In this document: positions 34,960 through 46,254 of the stretch, in pieces
Layout: each line of letters starts with the position of its first letter
Position numbering within the stretch: the stretch's first letter is position 1
From: Rosa chinensis
Taxonomy: Eukaryota; Streptophyta; Magnoliopsida; Rosales; Rosaceae
DNA length: 64,000 bases
Direction of reading: 5' to 3'
Assembly: GCF_002994745.2 (NCBI RefSeq)
Contig: NC_037088.1
Coordinates: 64,374,397 to 64,438,396 of the forward strand
The notes under the pieces: model-generated
Databases searched by the model: none
Told to the model about the DNA's origin: nothing
What the model saw: only the letters and a program-made list of their open reading frames with translations
Program-made: the position numbers and the translations under genes

Positions 34960-35390
34960 GAAGTGTTTTCTAGTTGCGCGGGTTGGGCCTTTCTCTTGAG
35001 CCTATGTTGTTCCTTCTGTAGGTGCGCCCTTTTTGTCCAATGGAATGGAATGGGAGTAAAAGACTATCAATTTAATCTGGAAGCCCCTCGGGCATCCACA
35101 GTTTACAATGTCAAAGAGTAAGGCTCTAGAGGCCTCAGAAGGATCCCCATTGGTCCAAGTAGATCCTATTACAACATTGTGCCCTAAATTCGCAATGGCA
35201 TCAACCACAAAGTTGGTTTATCCAAAGTTGTGTTTAAAGCTGATAGAATGAAAGCAAGTAGCAATAGCATGGATGTCTCGAATAATTTTTAGCAGTCTCC
35301 AAGGTGGTTGTAGGCGCTTATTAATTGCATCAATTACCATTTTAGAGTCTCCTTCTACTTCAATTGTTGTGTAATGGGAGTTGATCTACT
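34960..35390 (-). mobile_element. LINE 3' fragment (RNase H end)
   Basis: Read on the minus strand, the region encodes 'VEGDSKMVIDAINK', then, after a premature stop, 'TNFVVDAIANLGHNVV' and 'ALLFDIVNCGCPRGFQI'. This is the C-terminal RNase H of a plant LINE. It lacks everything upstream and is dead. It is related to the fragments at 7533-8672 and 48460-48726. Confidence 0.85.
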
Positions 35391-36481
35391 ACAATGAGAA
35401 AGTTAGTTTCAACAATAATATATACAATAGAGACAAGCTATGGTACTGTAATGTTTATTATACACTCATTTTACATCTATTTGAACAAAAATTACAATTA
35501 TTTGAATCAAAATTACAACATTGAGAACAAAGTTACCATATTCATTTACACTATTTACATATAATTAAACAAAAATTACAACATTGACAACAAATTTGTT
35601 CAAAAACTTGTAACAAGGTCGTAAAATGTGTAATTACCATTATTAAAACTAAGATTACACAAAATATGACTCAACATTGATAACAAATTTGTTGTCACAC
35701 TTATAAATGTGTGTATGAGATACGGGTATGTATTATAGAATTTTCCATATACGATATATATATATATCCAATTCTTGTTGATCACAAAGCTCATGAGTCA
35801 TGAATCATGATAAGCGTGGGAAGAACAGAAGTCCAACCAAATTAAATTCCAAGAATTGGATAGTTGAACTAAGATCAAGATCATAAATAAAAGTAATGAG
35901 GTAAAACCGTAAAACCCATATGTTTCCTGTTTTTCTTGTTGTAATTGTAGATAATTAATTTATACGTGACTGTTAGTTGATGCTTTTCTTAGTTAAAGCC
36001 ACGCTCGTTGTTTGTTGCGGTTTAACACTACTTTTGCTATATATGATGATCGACTTGATCTCAATCACTTGTGTCTGCAAAACGTGTCTGAAATTAATTA
36101 AGTAATCCAGCTACACACGAAGCTGGTTCAGAAGCACATAAACAATAAACCAAGGTAATGGAAGCTTTAATTTAGCCTCTTTGCGTGGTTGGAATGTTGG
36201 ATCATATAACAATAGAACAAAAGATGACACCATTATTTAATCTCTTAGGCATGATTTTCTAATGTGAGAAAGTGACTATTTAACAAGTAATTCTCTGACT
36301 TCAAAATAATATAAGTTTAATGTACCAAGTTATCTAGCTACTGCAAATATAGGAGCAGCTGCCAAAGCTGCATGCTAGCTAGTGATTAATTTCTTTTATA
36401 AATACTCAGCTTCATTCTCGATCTTCTTAGTTAATTGTTTTGGAAGACACAATTAATCTTGGAGAGGCAGATATAATTATA
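35391..36481. other. Upstream region of P450 pseudogene 2
   Basis: Blocks at about 35391-35425, 35770-35815 and 36405-36481 match the upstream region of pseudogene 1. The segment about 35430-35765, rich in 'AAAATTACAA' motifs, has no counterpart there and is probably an insertion, though I could not define its ends. Confidence 0.55.
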
Positions 36482-37284
36482 ATGGAGCACATTGCCATGT
36501 CATTGCTATATATTCTTCTTCATTCTCTACTTGTTATGCTGGTTGTTACTTTCTTGTTGGGTTTTTCGGTTTTTCCTTTCCTAACTCACAGGAGGCTCAA
36601 GAAAAATGGGTTGAGCGGTCCATCTCCAAGTTTTCCATTAGGAAATCTCAGTGAGATGATGAAGAAGAACCCTAATCAAAGATCTTCTTCGAATGGTAAC
36701 ATTTCCCATGATATACACTCAACTCTATTCCCCTAGCTACTTCGTACGCTAGCAGAACTTCCACGGTATGTGAAATGATCACTAGTGATCATCTTGACAA
36801 TATTTTTTTTTACTGGAACTTTTTTCGGTTTTAATTGTGATTCCTGAAATGCAGGAAAGGTGTTCATATATTAATTGGTTAGGGACAGAGCCATTTTTGT
36901 ATATAGCAGATCCGGTTTTACTGAAAAAAATGTCGATAGAGGTCACTGCAAAGAATTGGGGGAAACCTACTGTGTTCAAACGTGATAGGGCTCCCATGTT
37001 TGGTAATGGTCTTGTCATGTCTGAAGGTGATGAATGGGCTCTTCACCGCCATGTTATCACTCCTGCGTTTAACGACTTTAACTTTAACCCTACTAACTTG
37101 AAGGTACCCTCTCTGCCTCTCTCACCCTCCTTAATTTCCAATAATTGAGTTGAATGAGTGGAACTCGATAAGGTTATAGACATCATAGTGCTTCGACGGC
37201 CCCCGCCAAGTTTATTTTTTTATTTTTTTTTATTTTACATATATTCGTTTATGATTATATAATTTTTTTTCGCATATCTATTAT

Positions 37285-37360
37285 AATGCCGCCACACTAG
37301 CGCAGTGGTAATATAGATGTGTTGTTGTTTGCAGCATCAAGGTTCAAAACACAGTGGCCT
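37285..37360 (+). mobile_element. SINE-like tRNA-derived head in P450 intron
   Basis: TAGCGCAGTGG (37298-37308) fits the A box and GGTTCAAAAC (37341-37350) fits the B box of plant tRNA-derived SINEs, about 33 bp apart. T-rich sequence follows. The 3' end and target duplications were not found. Confidence 0.65.
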
Positions 37361-37947
37361 ATTTTTTGTCATTTTTTTTTTCTTAATTAGTTTAATAGCA
37401 CTTTTTTGTTTTTTTTTTGTCTTAATTAGTTTCTTTGCAATTAAACTTTTTTGTTCCTTCTTTTTCCAGCTTCTATGGAAAGAATATTTTGAAATTGAAT
37501 ATTAATGTACTTGCCCTTTATTTTTCAGTGGTTTCTTTTGTAGTTAAATATATTCTGTTCTTTTTTATTTTTTCAATTTCTAAGTGAAAAATTATTTTGG
37601 AATTGAACACCTTTTTTTTTTCCCTTGCATTAAAATTAATGTAGCGGTTTAATTTATATATATATATATATATATATAAATTTGTTCGATTATATGAATT
37701 TTTTTATGTGAGGCCACATTTAAATTATTTGCCTCAGGCCATCAAAATGTCAGGACCGGCACTCATACATTCTGATTCTATACTAAGTGAGTGATTCTGC
37801 CAAGTCTCACGAACAAAACAACCAATCACAAATCTTTTAGGAGATATTTTGCATGAGTTGAATACGCCACGTGATTATGTGTAATGGTAGGGTATCTGAC
37901 AATTAAGCTCAATTATATATAAAACAAGCTCAATTATATTACTCTAA

Positions 37948-38938
37948 GGAAAATGATTTGTGGCCTCAATGAGGCCTAAGATTTATGGCCTCAATATTAG
38001 GTGTCATGCCATGTCACCTACACACATCACCTATTTGTCAAATCATGCAATGTAATTCTTGAGAAAAATACAATTTTAGCCTTCCAAAATCTAATGACTC
38101 CAAGTTATTTGGATTTTTTTTCTAAAAGAAAAAATTACTTTGTCTTTTTTTCTTTTCTTTTCATTACACTTATGCTTAGATTTAAATAACAATGTCAAGA
38201 ATAGAAAAAATTTCATGTAATTCAATCAATAGATTTGCACATACATTTGATCAATAGATTTGCATAATACATGTATATGAGTTCAACCTTTGTTGCGTTT
38301 CTGTAAATTTTGAAAATATAATGTGAAAAATACATAGTTATATCATTATATATGTTCTTATGTTCATTCTCTTCTCTTTATGTAGCTAGGGTTTAAACGT
38401 TATATTTTAGTTTGTTATTTTCTGTTTGTTTATTTTCCTTATATTTAGATTGTAGATGATAATTAATGAATGCTACTAACATGAAATTTTTTTCTTACCT
38501 CTTAATTTAGACATATGTATTTTCCAAATTCAATTTATTAATGCTATTTTTTTGGATGAAATTAATCAATAAAGTTATTACCTATTTCTTGACACCTAAT
38601 TCAATATATTTATGCTATTTGGAAAGAAAAATTATAGGAAAGAATTTAAATAAATGAAGAAAAATATTGGTTAAAGAATTTGTAGACATATCTCTTAAAT
38701 TAATGCATAATTAATAGGTGATTTTTTTTCGTCACCTAATTAAATTCATTAATGTAATTGATTCACCCCTAACATCTAAAAGGAAATATAAAAGGGTAAA
38801 GTTGGTGTTGCAATAGTATGATGTGGCAAGATATATTATGTGAAATGGAAAATAAAATTAGTATTTGCTTACATGGCATGACACCTAGGATTTGAGGCCA
38901 TAAATCTTAGGTCTCATTGAGGCCCTATATCATTGCCC
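37948..38938. mobile_element. MULE-like non-autonomous element, copy 2 (991 bp)
   Basis: Lies in intron 2 of P450 pseudogene 2, flanked by perfect 10-bp duplications ATTACTCTAA (37938-37947, 38939-38948). The ends GGAAAATGATTTGTGGCCTC and (reverse complement) GGGCAATGATATAGGGCCTC match those of copy 1 at 30770-31685, and the interiors align in opposite orientation. The intact target duplication shows it is the younger insertion. Confidence 0.93.
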
Positions 38939-40742
38939 ATTACTCTAATAGTCTAATGTACGTCCAATCCTATGGGTGAGCTTGATGGTGGAGACTACCA
39001 CAATAATGCTAGACAAGTGGACTAACCAGCTCATGAATTCCAGCACTCAAGAAATTGATGTCGAGAAATCGATCACAGAAACAGCAGGGGAGATCATCGC
39101 CAAGGCCAGCTTCGGCATTAGTTACCGAAGTGACAGCCGAGTGTTTGTAAAATTCAGGGCCATACAAATCAGCCTCTTCCAAACAAAGCGCTTTCTGGGA
39201 GTTCCATTTGGGGAATTCTTGTACCCCAAGCAAGCCCTCGAGGCCAGAAGACTTGGAAAAGAAATTAACCAACTGTTCTCACCGCTCATAGCTTCACGAA
39301 AGAATTTGATTGGGTCAGTATTGTCTCCTGCGCAGCACGACCTGCTCGGATTATTACTTAACGAGAGTGATCAACAAGCAGGCAGCTTCAGAAAGGCTTT
39401 GACGACACAGTAGCTCGTGGATGAATGCAAGGCGTTTTCTTTGCAGGGCATGAGACAATAGCATTGTCGATCACGTGGACGATGCTACTTCTGGCCACGA
39501 ATCCGGAGTGGTAGAATGAATTGAGGGAAGAGATTAGAGAGGTGGTGGGAGATAAATAAATTGATGTCAATATGCTTGCTGGACTAAAGAAGGTTAAAAC
39601 AATATATATGAGTTCTCATTATACTTCGCATAATGATAGATTGGTGGATCATTGATTTACATAGAAGTAGCTAGTCTACTATTTTTAACGCATCACATAA
39701 GATAGCTTCATGATTTGTTGTTTTTGACATAATTTGTGATATTTAATTTATACAGATGGGATGGATGATGAATGAGATTTTCCGATTATACCCTTCAGCA
39801 CCAATTGCACAAAGATCGACAAGCTAAAGATGACATTCAAGTCAGTAAAAACCTGACAATCCCTAGTGGAACAAACGTGTGGATTGATATTGTGGCCATG
39901 CACCGGCCATGATCCAGTTTTCCAGTTCTATGGGGTGAGGACGTGCATGAGTTTAAGTCAGAGAGGTTCAAAGATGACATACATGGTGGGTGCAAGCACA
40001 AGATGGGTTTCTTGCCTTCTGGGTTTGGAGGAAGGATGTGTATTTGGTAGAAACTTGAGCTTCTTGGAGTATAAGATTGTGCTAACCCTGATTCTGTCTA
40101 GGTTTTCTTTTACCATTTCTCCTACCTATTGTCACTCTCCTTCTACTTCTACTTTGCTCTCTATGCAGTGCCGGCCCTGAGGCTAGGCGAAGCAGGCCCA
40201 AGCCTAGGGCCTCATATTGTAGGGGCCTCAAAAAAATTTATTATGTAGGCCTGCAGATAAAAAAAAAAAAAAAAATCAATCTAAACCACTTTGTGTCTTC
40301 GTACACGCAACATGGCCCTCTGTTTTCAATACTTCCATAGTTCCATTAGATTGAGACGCAAAGCAGCAGAGAGGAGATGATTTTCCTCTTTCTAAGTTCA
40401 AGTTTTTGAAGCTCTTTCTCAATCCAAGACAAAAATCCAATTGTGATTGAACATCTCATAAGGTTTCCTCGGTGGCTATCGAAAATCCAATTGTGATTGC
40501 GAGGATCAGATGAAAAAGTAAATTCAAGAGATTGAAGAGTTGATTTTATCTTCCAAAAACGCAAAAAGGTAAGATCTTTGAAGGTTTTTATTTTCAATTT
40601 TGAAGAAATTTTGGTTTTTTCGTTCTCTATTTGTGTTTTTGATGCTCTTGGCCTCTTGTATTCCATTCCTTTTCAATTTTGGTTTGAAACATGTAATTAT
40701 GAAATCAGTTAATGAGCATGATGTTTTGAGCAAGCTGATGAT

Positions 40743-40940
40743 CATGTAACTGGTCACGTAACTGACCATGTAACTGACCAAGTAACTGTAACTGGTCATG
40801 TAACTGGTCACGTAACTGACCATGTCACTGACCAAGTAACTGTAACTGGCCATGTAACTGGTCACGTAACTGACCAAGTAACTGTAACTGGTCATGTAAC
40901 TGGTCACGTAACTGACCATGTCACTGACCAAGTAACTGTG
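40743..40940. repeat. Minisatellite inside the hAT element
   Basis: Units of 54, 54, 42 and about 48 bp, each built from 12-bp-scale sub-repeats GTAACTGGTCAC, GTAACTGACCAT and GTCACTGACCAA, plus a short GTAACT step. Length differences are loss or gain of one sub-repeat. Confidence 0.93.
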
Positions 40941-41179
40941 AGCACACTCTTGTATTACAAGATCATAGCTGTGAGTTTCTTCAAATTGAACAACTTTGTA
41001 CCTACCACTTGATTTATCCAACTTAATGATATCTAAGCAGATTATAGCAAAGAGAATCCAAGCAGAGAAGCCGTTGTTTTGGGTGTGACATGTTTATATA
41101 GTTTATTGAACTTCATCTTTTTCTTTTTTTCTAAACCAGGTTTGAGCAATTTAAGACTTTTGAAGAGAATTTTGGGCTT

Positions 41180-41632
41180 TTGTTTGATTTGGACAAGTTA
41201 AGGTCTGCAGATAGAGATAGTTTGAAGAGTTTTTGTGCTAACCTTACAAATTTATTGAAGCATGGCGAGATTTCTGATCTTAATGAAGATGATCTATATC
41301 ATGACTTACAAATGTTGAGTGAAGATTTACCCAATGAAACAAAAAGAGCTATTGATGTGTTGAATTATATAAAAGAAGTTGATGGCTGTTATCCAAATGC
41401 TTGGATTGCTTATAGGATTTTGCTAACTATACCAGTCACAGTTGCCTCTGCAGAAAGAAGTTTTTCAAAGTTGAAATTGATCAAATCTTACCTTCGGTCT
41501 ACTATGTCACAAGAGAGATTGAGTGGTTTGGCTATGATATCTATTGAAAAAGATATTGTTGGAAAACTTGATTATGTAAATTTGATTAGTACATTTGCAT
41601 CTAAAAATGCAAGACGAGTCATATTTCAGTGA
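41180..41632 (+). pseudogene. hAT transposase C-terminal fragment (dimerisation domain)
   Basis: A 150-residue frame contains 'YPNAWIAYRILLTIPVTVAS' followed by 'AERSFSKLKLIKSYLRSTMS' and 'ERLSGLAMISIE'. This is the conserved hAT C-terminal dimerisation motif. The zinc finger, DDE core and most of the transposase are missing. The remaining frame shows no stop, so the deletion could be fairly recent. Confidence 0.93.
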
Positions 41633-41797
41633 TACTTTGAAATTGGGATATTGTTTTCTTTTGTAATGTTTGAGCATTTATTTTGGGGCCTCAAATTTTT
41701 TCCGGCCTTGAGCCTCTAAACTCACAGGGCCGGCCCTGTCTCTATGAGGCCATCTTATGGCCTGCCTCTGGTAATCCAGCCCTTGGATCGCAGATGA

Positions 41798-42295
41798 CCA
41801 AGTGACTACCAATAAAGACTGTGCCAACTTTTTTTCAGTTTTTTGTTTTTATAAGCATATATAACAACGCGAGTTTAGATAACGTAGAAAGCAGGATATG
41901 CTATGAAAGTGAAAACTGGTACTGATAGAAAAGATCGTTGCCAAATCTACTCTTAGAAATTTCAATTAAAAAAAGAAGAAGATTGAACATTAATCTTTTA
42001 ACACAAGAAAGATCGATAACCACATGCTTAAGACTTTTAACTACTAAATAGCATCCCAAATATCCAACTAGCTGCAGCACATAATTTCCATTTCATGATG
42101 TACAACTTCGGAGCCTATCTAGCTCAGAATTATTGAATCTGTTACACAAATAAAATATGTACGTTGCTTCTCAGGTATGATAATAATTAAGTACATAAGC
42201 ATATTAGAAATTAAGTAGTTCTAAAGCTGTGTTCCTGACCACAAGAGACCTATAGAATATAGTTCAGGCCAAAAGGTCGATCGATATCTCTATAG
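41798..42295. other. Intergenic, no gene seen
   Basis: 3' flank of P450 pseudogene 2, AT-rich. Nothing recognised. Confidence 0.5.
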
Positions 42296-42615
42296 TGTTG
42301 AGAATGTGTATAAATATAATTCTCACATTGGAAAAATATTACTTTATTTATGGGTTTATAAGGGTTTTGACCACTCCATCCATTGCCAATTGGTTTTGGA
42401 TGTGAACCCCAGATTACTTTATCATGATATCAGAGCGGGTTACCCATGTGTTTGGTTTCAGCGATGGCCACACGTGCTCACCTTCACCCAATATAACTTG
42501 TCCACGTGTATGACTTGAGAAATCACCACACGTGCGGGGGCGTGTTGAGAATGTGTATAAATATAACTCTCTCATTGGAAAAATATAACTTTGCTTATAG
42601 GTTTATAAGGGGATG
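42296..42615 (+). mobile_element. TRIM retroelement with truncated 3' LTR
   Basis: A 129-bp direct terminal repeat (42296-42424) begins TGTTGAGAATG and ends ATCA. TGATATCAGAGCGGG follows at once, a primer-binding site complementary to initiator tRNA-Met. The second copy starts at 42543 but can be followed for only about 70 bp before it diverges. There is no coding capacity. Confidence 0.8.
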
Positions 42616-42998
42616 TCCAAATGATGTCCTTGATGGAGTCTCAGAGGATCTCTCTAATCATAGTCAGTAATGGGTATAATTTTGCGAAAACTTCTCATCG
42701 GTTATAGGATGGCGCGGTGAGTTGCATGCTTTCCACTTGTTCAAACATTTGATCTTGTATACTCAAGCACCCTCAACATACCGAGCCCTCGATCACGTTG
42801 CAGAATTTTAAGTTTGTCGATAACTTATTTGAACTTATTGTGTTTCGATCTCCAGCTGTTACAGAAACTCCTTGCGTCCTATATATACTCCTATTATTCT
42901 CGATCTGGTGTGGTTGGATCCATCCTCATTGTCACTTGCTCGCCTGAATCTTCATTTGAGAGACTGAGAAACTACCATTATTGAAGAAAAGTACGCAG
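42616..42998. other. Intergenic, no gene seen
   Basis: Between the truncated TRIM and the CACTA element. Nothing recognised. Confidence 0.4.
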
Positions 42999-45268
42999 CA
43001 CTACTAGAAAAACCCCCATCCGTGTGAAATCATAGTATTCCACACAGAAATCCGTGTGAATAGGCCAATACACACGGTACAGTGACGGATTATATATCTG
43101 TACGTATTACTGGCGTTGCTAATGCTACTTACACACAGAGTTATCTGTCCATGTGAATATTTAAATCACAACTCTATCAATTATTTCACAAAAATAAAAA
43201 ATAATCGGTGTGTACGAAATATATTTATTAAACTTTATTAAATTATTTACATATTTATTTTTTGGTTCCTCAAGTTTTTGTCTTTTTTCATCCCCAATAC
43301 CACCGTATCAATACCACCAATCCATGGGGCAAGAAGAGTTCAATTACAACTTGTGCTTCTGGATATCATATCTTCATAAACGCGACCCAATCCATTCATC
43401 TGAGCTGCGAACATTCAATATAAGCCACTACTCCTACTTCTCACCATTTACACAAATTTTCACTGCAGTAAGGAGGAAGACACATATCAAAAATCATAAA
43501 TTTAAAATTTGATTAGCAAGCAGGAACTGAAAGCTATTATCCATATAAATTCACATAGAAAGAGATAGCTGAGTTGCTCAGATCTACAATATGAAGGCTC
43601 TGGAGGGCTATAAGCATCCCAACACCACTTCTTCTATCTTAAGGAGGTCACAGAACCCAGAAAACTCTATTGCCAAGCCTGTCGCGAGTTCAAAGTGTTG
43701 GATCCAAAGGGTTATGGCTTGAGGCGGAAGACCCATACTGATTTGAATCCAAATTGGAGGATATTGGAAGAGAAATGGGTCGAGAGTTCCTATTAAAACC
43801 AGCAAAATTAGATAGATCTACGAGAAATTGTAAAGAGAAGAAATTGAAATACCCATGCCTTACCTGGGGATTTGACATCTTGAAAAACATATATGAGCTT
43901 TGTAATCGGCGATAGAAAAGCAAATTGGAGCAAAAGGGTTTCAGTTTCAGTTAATGAAGTGAGAACCCAAATCGAGATTGTGAAGAAGAAGCAATAAATC
44001 TAGTCGGCAATGAATCGTGTTCGCAAAGGGTAGCAACGTCAGCGGGAGGAGAGGCTTGCTCATCGGCGGTGGCGGAATCGGAAGCAGCTTCTGGGCTTGG
44101 ATTGCTCCCTCCAATTAATGCCAGATTAGTCAGAGAGAGATTAGAAGAGATGGATTTTGAGAAAGAACTTCGAAGAGAGAGAGATCTGTGTTTGAAGAGG
44201 ACATTGGACTTATCGAAAATGCTTCACACAGATATCTGTGTGAAACAAAATGTTTCCCAGAGATAATTCCCAAATATAATACGTTTATTAAATTTATTTA
44301 TTTTTATTTTATTTTAAAATAAACATTCACACGGATGTCCGTGTATACAATTAAATAATAAATTTTGATACCTATGGAAAATCTAAAAAAGTAGACGAAT
44401 TAAATTTTCACACAGACATCTGTGTGAGTTTCTGACACGTATGTGTTGGAGAGGAAAGATCCCACATTGGAAAAGTGACAAATAAAATATAACTTATAAG
44501 CGGGTGGATCTCACCAAATTGTATCGAGACCTTTTGTGATTAAAACCCAACACCTATCAGGTCGTTAAGTTGGGACAGTATCGGTACAATGGTGAGCCAC
44601 GGGCCACGCTTGTCGCTGTTTAACATGGTATCAAAGCGGGTCTCTCTCCAATTGCGTCTCCAATTGTCATGGGCCCGAATTTTGGTTCCTTATATTGCCA
44701 TCGGAAAATTCCGATTGGATTGTTATCAAGTGTCCGATGTAGGCCTTGGATTGTTATATTGGCCACGTCTCCAATATGAGACTTGTGTCCCAATTTCTAA
44801 TGTGGGAATTGGATTGTTAATTAATTTCACGTGCAGACCTAGAGCTAGGTTGCACGTGAGGTGGCGTGTTGGAGAGGAAAGATCCCACATTGGAAAAGTG
44901 ACAAATAAAATATAACTTATAAGTGGGTGGATCTCACCAAATTGTACCGAGACATTTTGTGATTAAAACCCAACACCTATTGGGTGGTTAAGTTGGGACA
45001 GTATCGGTACAATGGCGGGCCACGGGCCACGCTTGTCGCTGTTTAACAGTATGCACACAGAAGTCTGTGTAGTATCAGAATTCATACGGAAGTCTGTGTG
45101 TAAATTTTCGCAGCCCCACTTTTAGAATATATTTCACACGGATCTCTGTGTGAATGTTGTTTTCATACAAAAATCTGTGTGTATTGCCGGTTTACTCATA
45201 CAGAATCTTATCTGTGTGAATATTCGTGTGAATGTTATCTGTGTGCATTTAGGAGTTTTTCTAGTAGT
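42999..45268. mobile_element. CACTA (En/Spm) non-autonomous element, 2270 bp
   Basis: Starts CACTACTAGAAAAAC and ends GTTTTTCTAGTAGTG, with a 3-bp target duplication CAG on both sides (42996-42998, 45269-45271). Sub-terminal regions are packed with CACACAGA..TCTGTGTG motifs in both orientations, the usual transposase-binding arrays. No transposase is seen. A 65-codon frame at 44069-44266 ('ERLEEMDFEKELRRERDL') may be captured coding sequence but is unidentified. A complete TRIM is nested at 44444-45048. Confidence 0.95.
44444..45048 (+). mobile_element. Complete TRIM retroelement nested in the CACTA element
   Basis: Two 182-bp LTRs (44444-44625, 44867-45048) start TGTTGGAGAGG and end TTTAACA and differ at only a handful of positions. 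The primer-binding site TGGTATCAAAGCGGG follows the first LTR, a purine-rich stretch precedes the second, and the target duplication GTATG flanks both ends (44439-44443, 45049-45053). The internal part is 241 bp and non-coding. It needs enzymes from an autonomous LTR retrotransposon. Confidence 0.95.
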
Positions 45269-45271
45269 GCA

Positions 45272-46250
45272 GAAAGATATAATTGAGTCAGCCTTAACTA
45301 GCCAGCTACGGCTGCATACATAATATTGTATAATAAACGTGTAAAATATTGTGGGCGTGGGTTTTATATACAATTCATACACATGGAAATAATGTTTTTC
45401 ATGAGCAAATATATATATGTATGGGTCCAAATGTCCATCTAGGAATTAATGTCGTGCTACAAATTATACACCCCCACTGCAAACAAGCACAAAAGAACTC
45501 CAACTATTTTGTTACTTTTCCTAGCCTTTTGAAGGTAATGTACTCTAAAGGGATGTGCCATTGAAAAAAAAGAAAAGAAAAAAAAAGAGGATATTATGCC
45601 CTAATTCCGAGGTCCCTTCATAAAATTATTAACATCCAATTGTAGGACGCCGATCTCAAAAATTTCTTCAAAATATTAATTTTCAAGATCATGAATTTTA
45701 CCTAATATTGTAAGTTATAGCACATGGTTTTTGGTCAAAATCTCATACTCTTAATTTCTCTCCAAAATTTTTGCATAAGTAAATAATAATTTTTAAATAA
45801 TTATAGAACTGACGAACCTTAAAAATCTTAACCCAATTTTTTTTTAACAATTTTTCAAAGTTGTAAAGCCGGAAAAACATTAGAAAAAATTAAGTCGAGA
45901 TTTTTTTAAGGTCCATCACTTGGAGTAGCTCTTAAAAGTCATGTTTTATAAATGTTGAGATTACGATATAGGGTTTAACATGTTTCAACATAACTATGAG
46001 TGTTTTCAATTCTTTAAAATTATCTTTTAGATTAACTTGACCACGCACTTTAATAATTCTAATCAGAATCTCATATTAAAAAGATAACTTTTTAATTCTT
46101 ATGCGTTATATTTCACGTTGTCATTTCTCAACCTAGAGGCGTGAGCCACTCACTAAAGAAAAAGCATTATAATGATTGATTGGGTACTTGAAGCCTATTA
46201 GGTGTTGCTCGATTCGATTCTAAACACAAACCGGGATTTTTGGGAAGAAA
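45272..46250. other. Intergenic, no gene seen
   Basis: AT-rich. A stretch near 45895-45945 resembles 18380-18415 and 19850-19880, a diverged dispersed repeat. Confidence 0.5.
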
Positions 46251-46254
46251 TTGT

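Larger units (their letters stand above)
40166..41738 (+). mobile_element. hAT transposon, internally deleted, 1573 bp
   Basis: The ends CAGTGCCGGCCCTGAG and (reverse complement) CAGGGCCGGCCCTGTGAG are hAT-type TIRs. Perfect 8-bp target duplications TCTCTATG occur at 40158-40165 and 41739-41746, splitting exon 4 of P450 pseudogene 2 just before its last codons. The interior keeps only the 3' part of a transposase plus a minisatellite, so it is non-autonomous. Confidence 0.96.
36482..41797 (+). pseudogene. CYP72-clan cytochrome P450 pseudogene 2, multiply disrupted
   Basis: Exon remnants are 36482-36765, 36855-37103, about 38974-39592 and 39756-41797, the last split by a hAT element. Damage includes a stop in exon 1 ('STLFP' then TAG, about 36734) and a 4-bp insertion in exon 2 giving TAA. 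The exon-3 acceptor is lost: the 'AGGCAATG' found in the sister copies is missing. There is a TAG at 39411-39413 in place of Gln, further stops near 39511 and 39556, and frameshifts in exon 4. Intron 2 holds a SINE-like segment and a 991-bp MULE. The I-helix and haem-loop regions are still recognisable. This copy is certainly non-functional. It is closest by eye to pseudogene 1. Confidence 0.96.

Noticed and set aside
40524..41021. 165-codon minus-strand frame full of 'YLVSYVTSYMTSY'
   Set aside because: Produced by the minisatellite inside the hAT element.
44589..44915. 108-codon frame in the TRIM
   Set aside because: Spans LTR and primer-binding site; TRIMs are non-coding.
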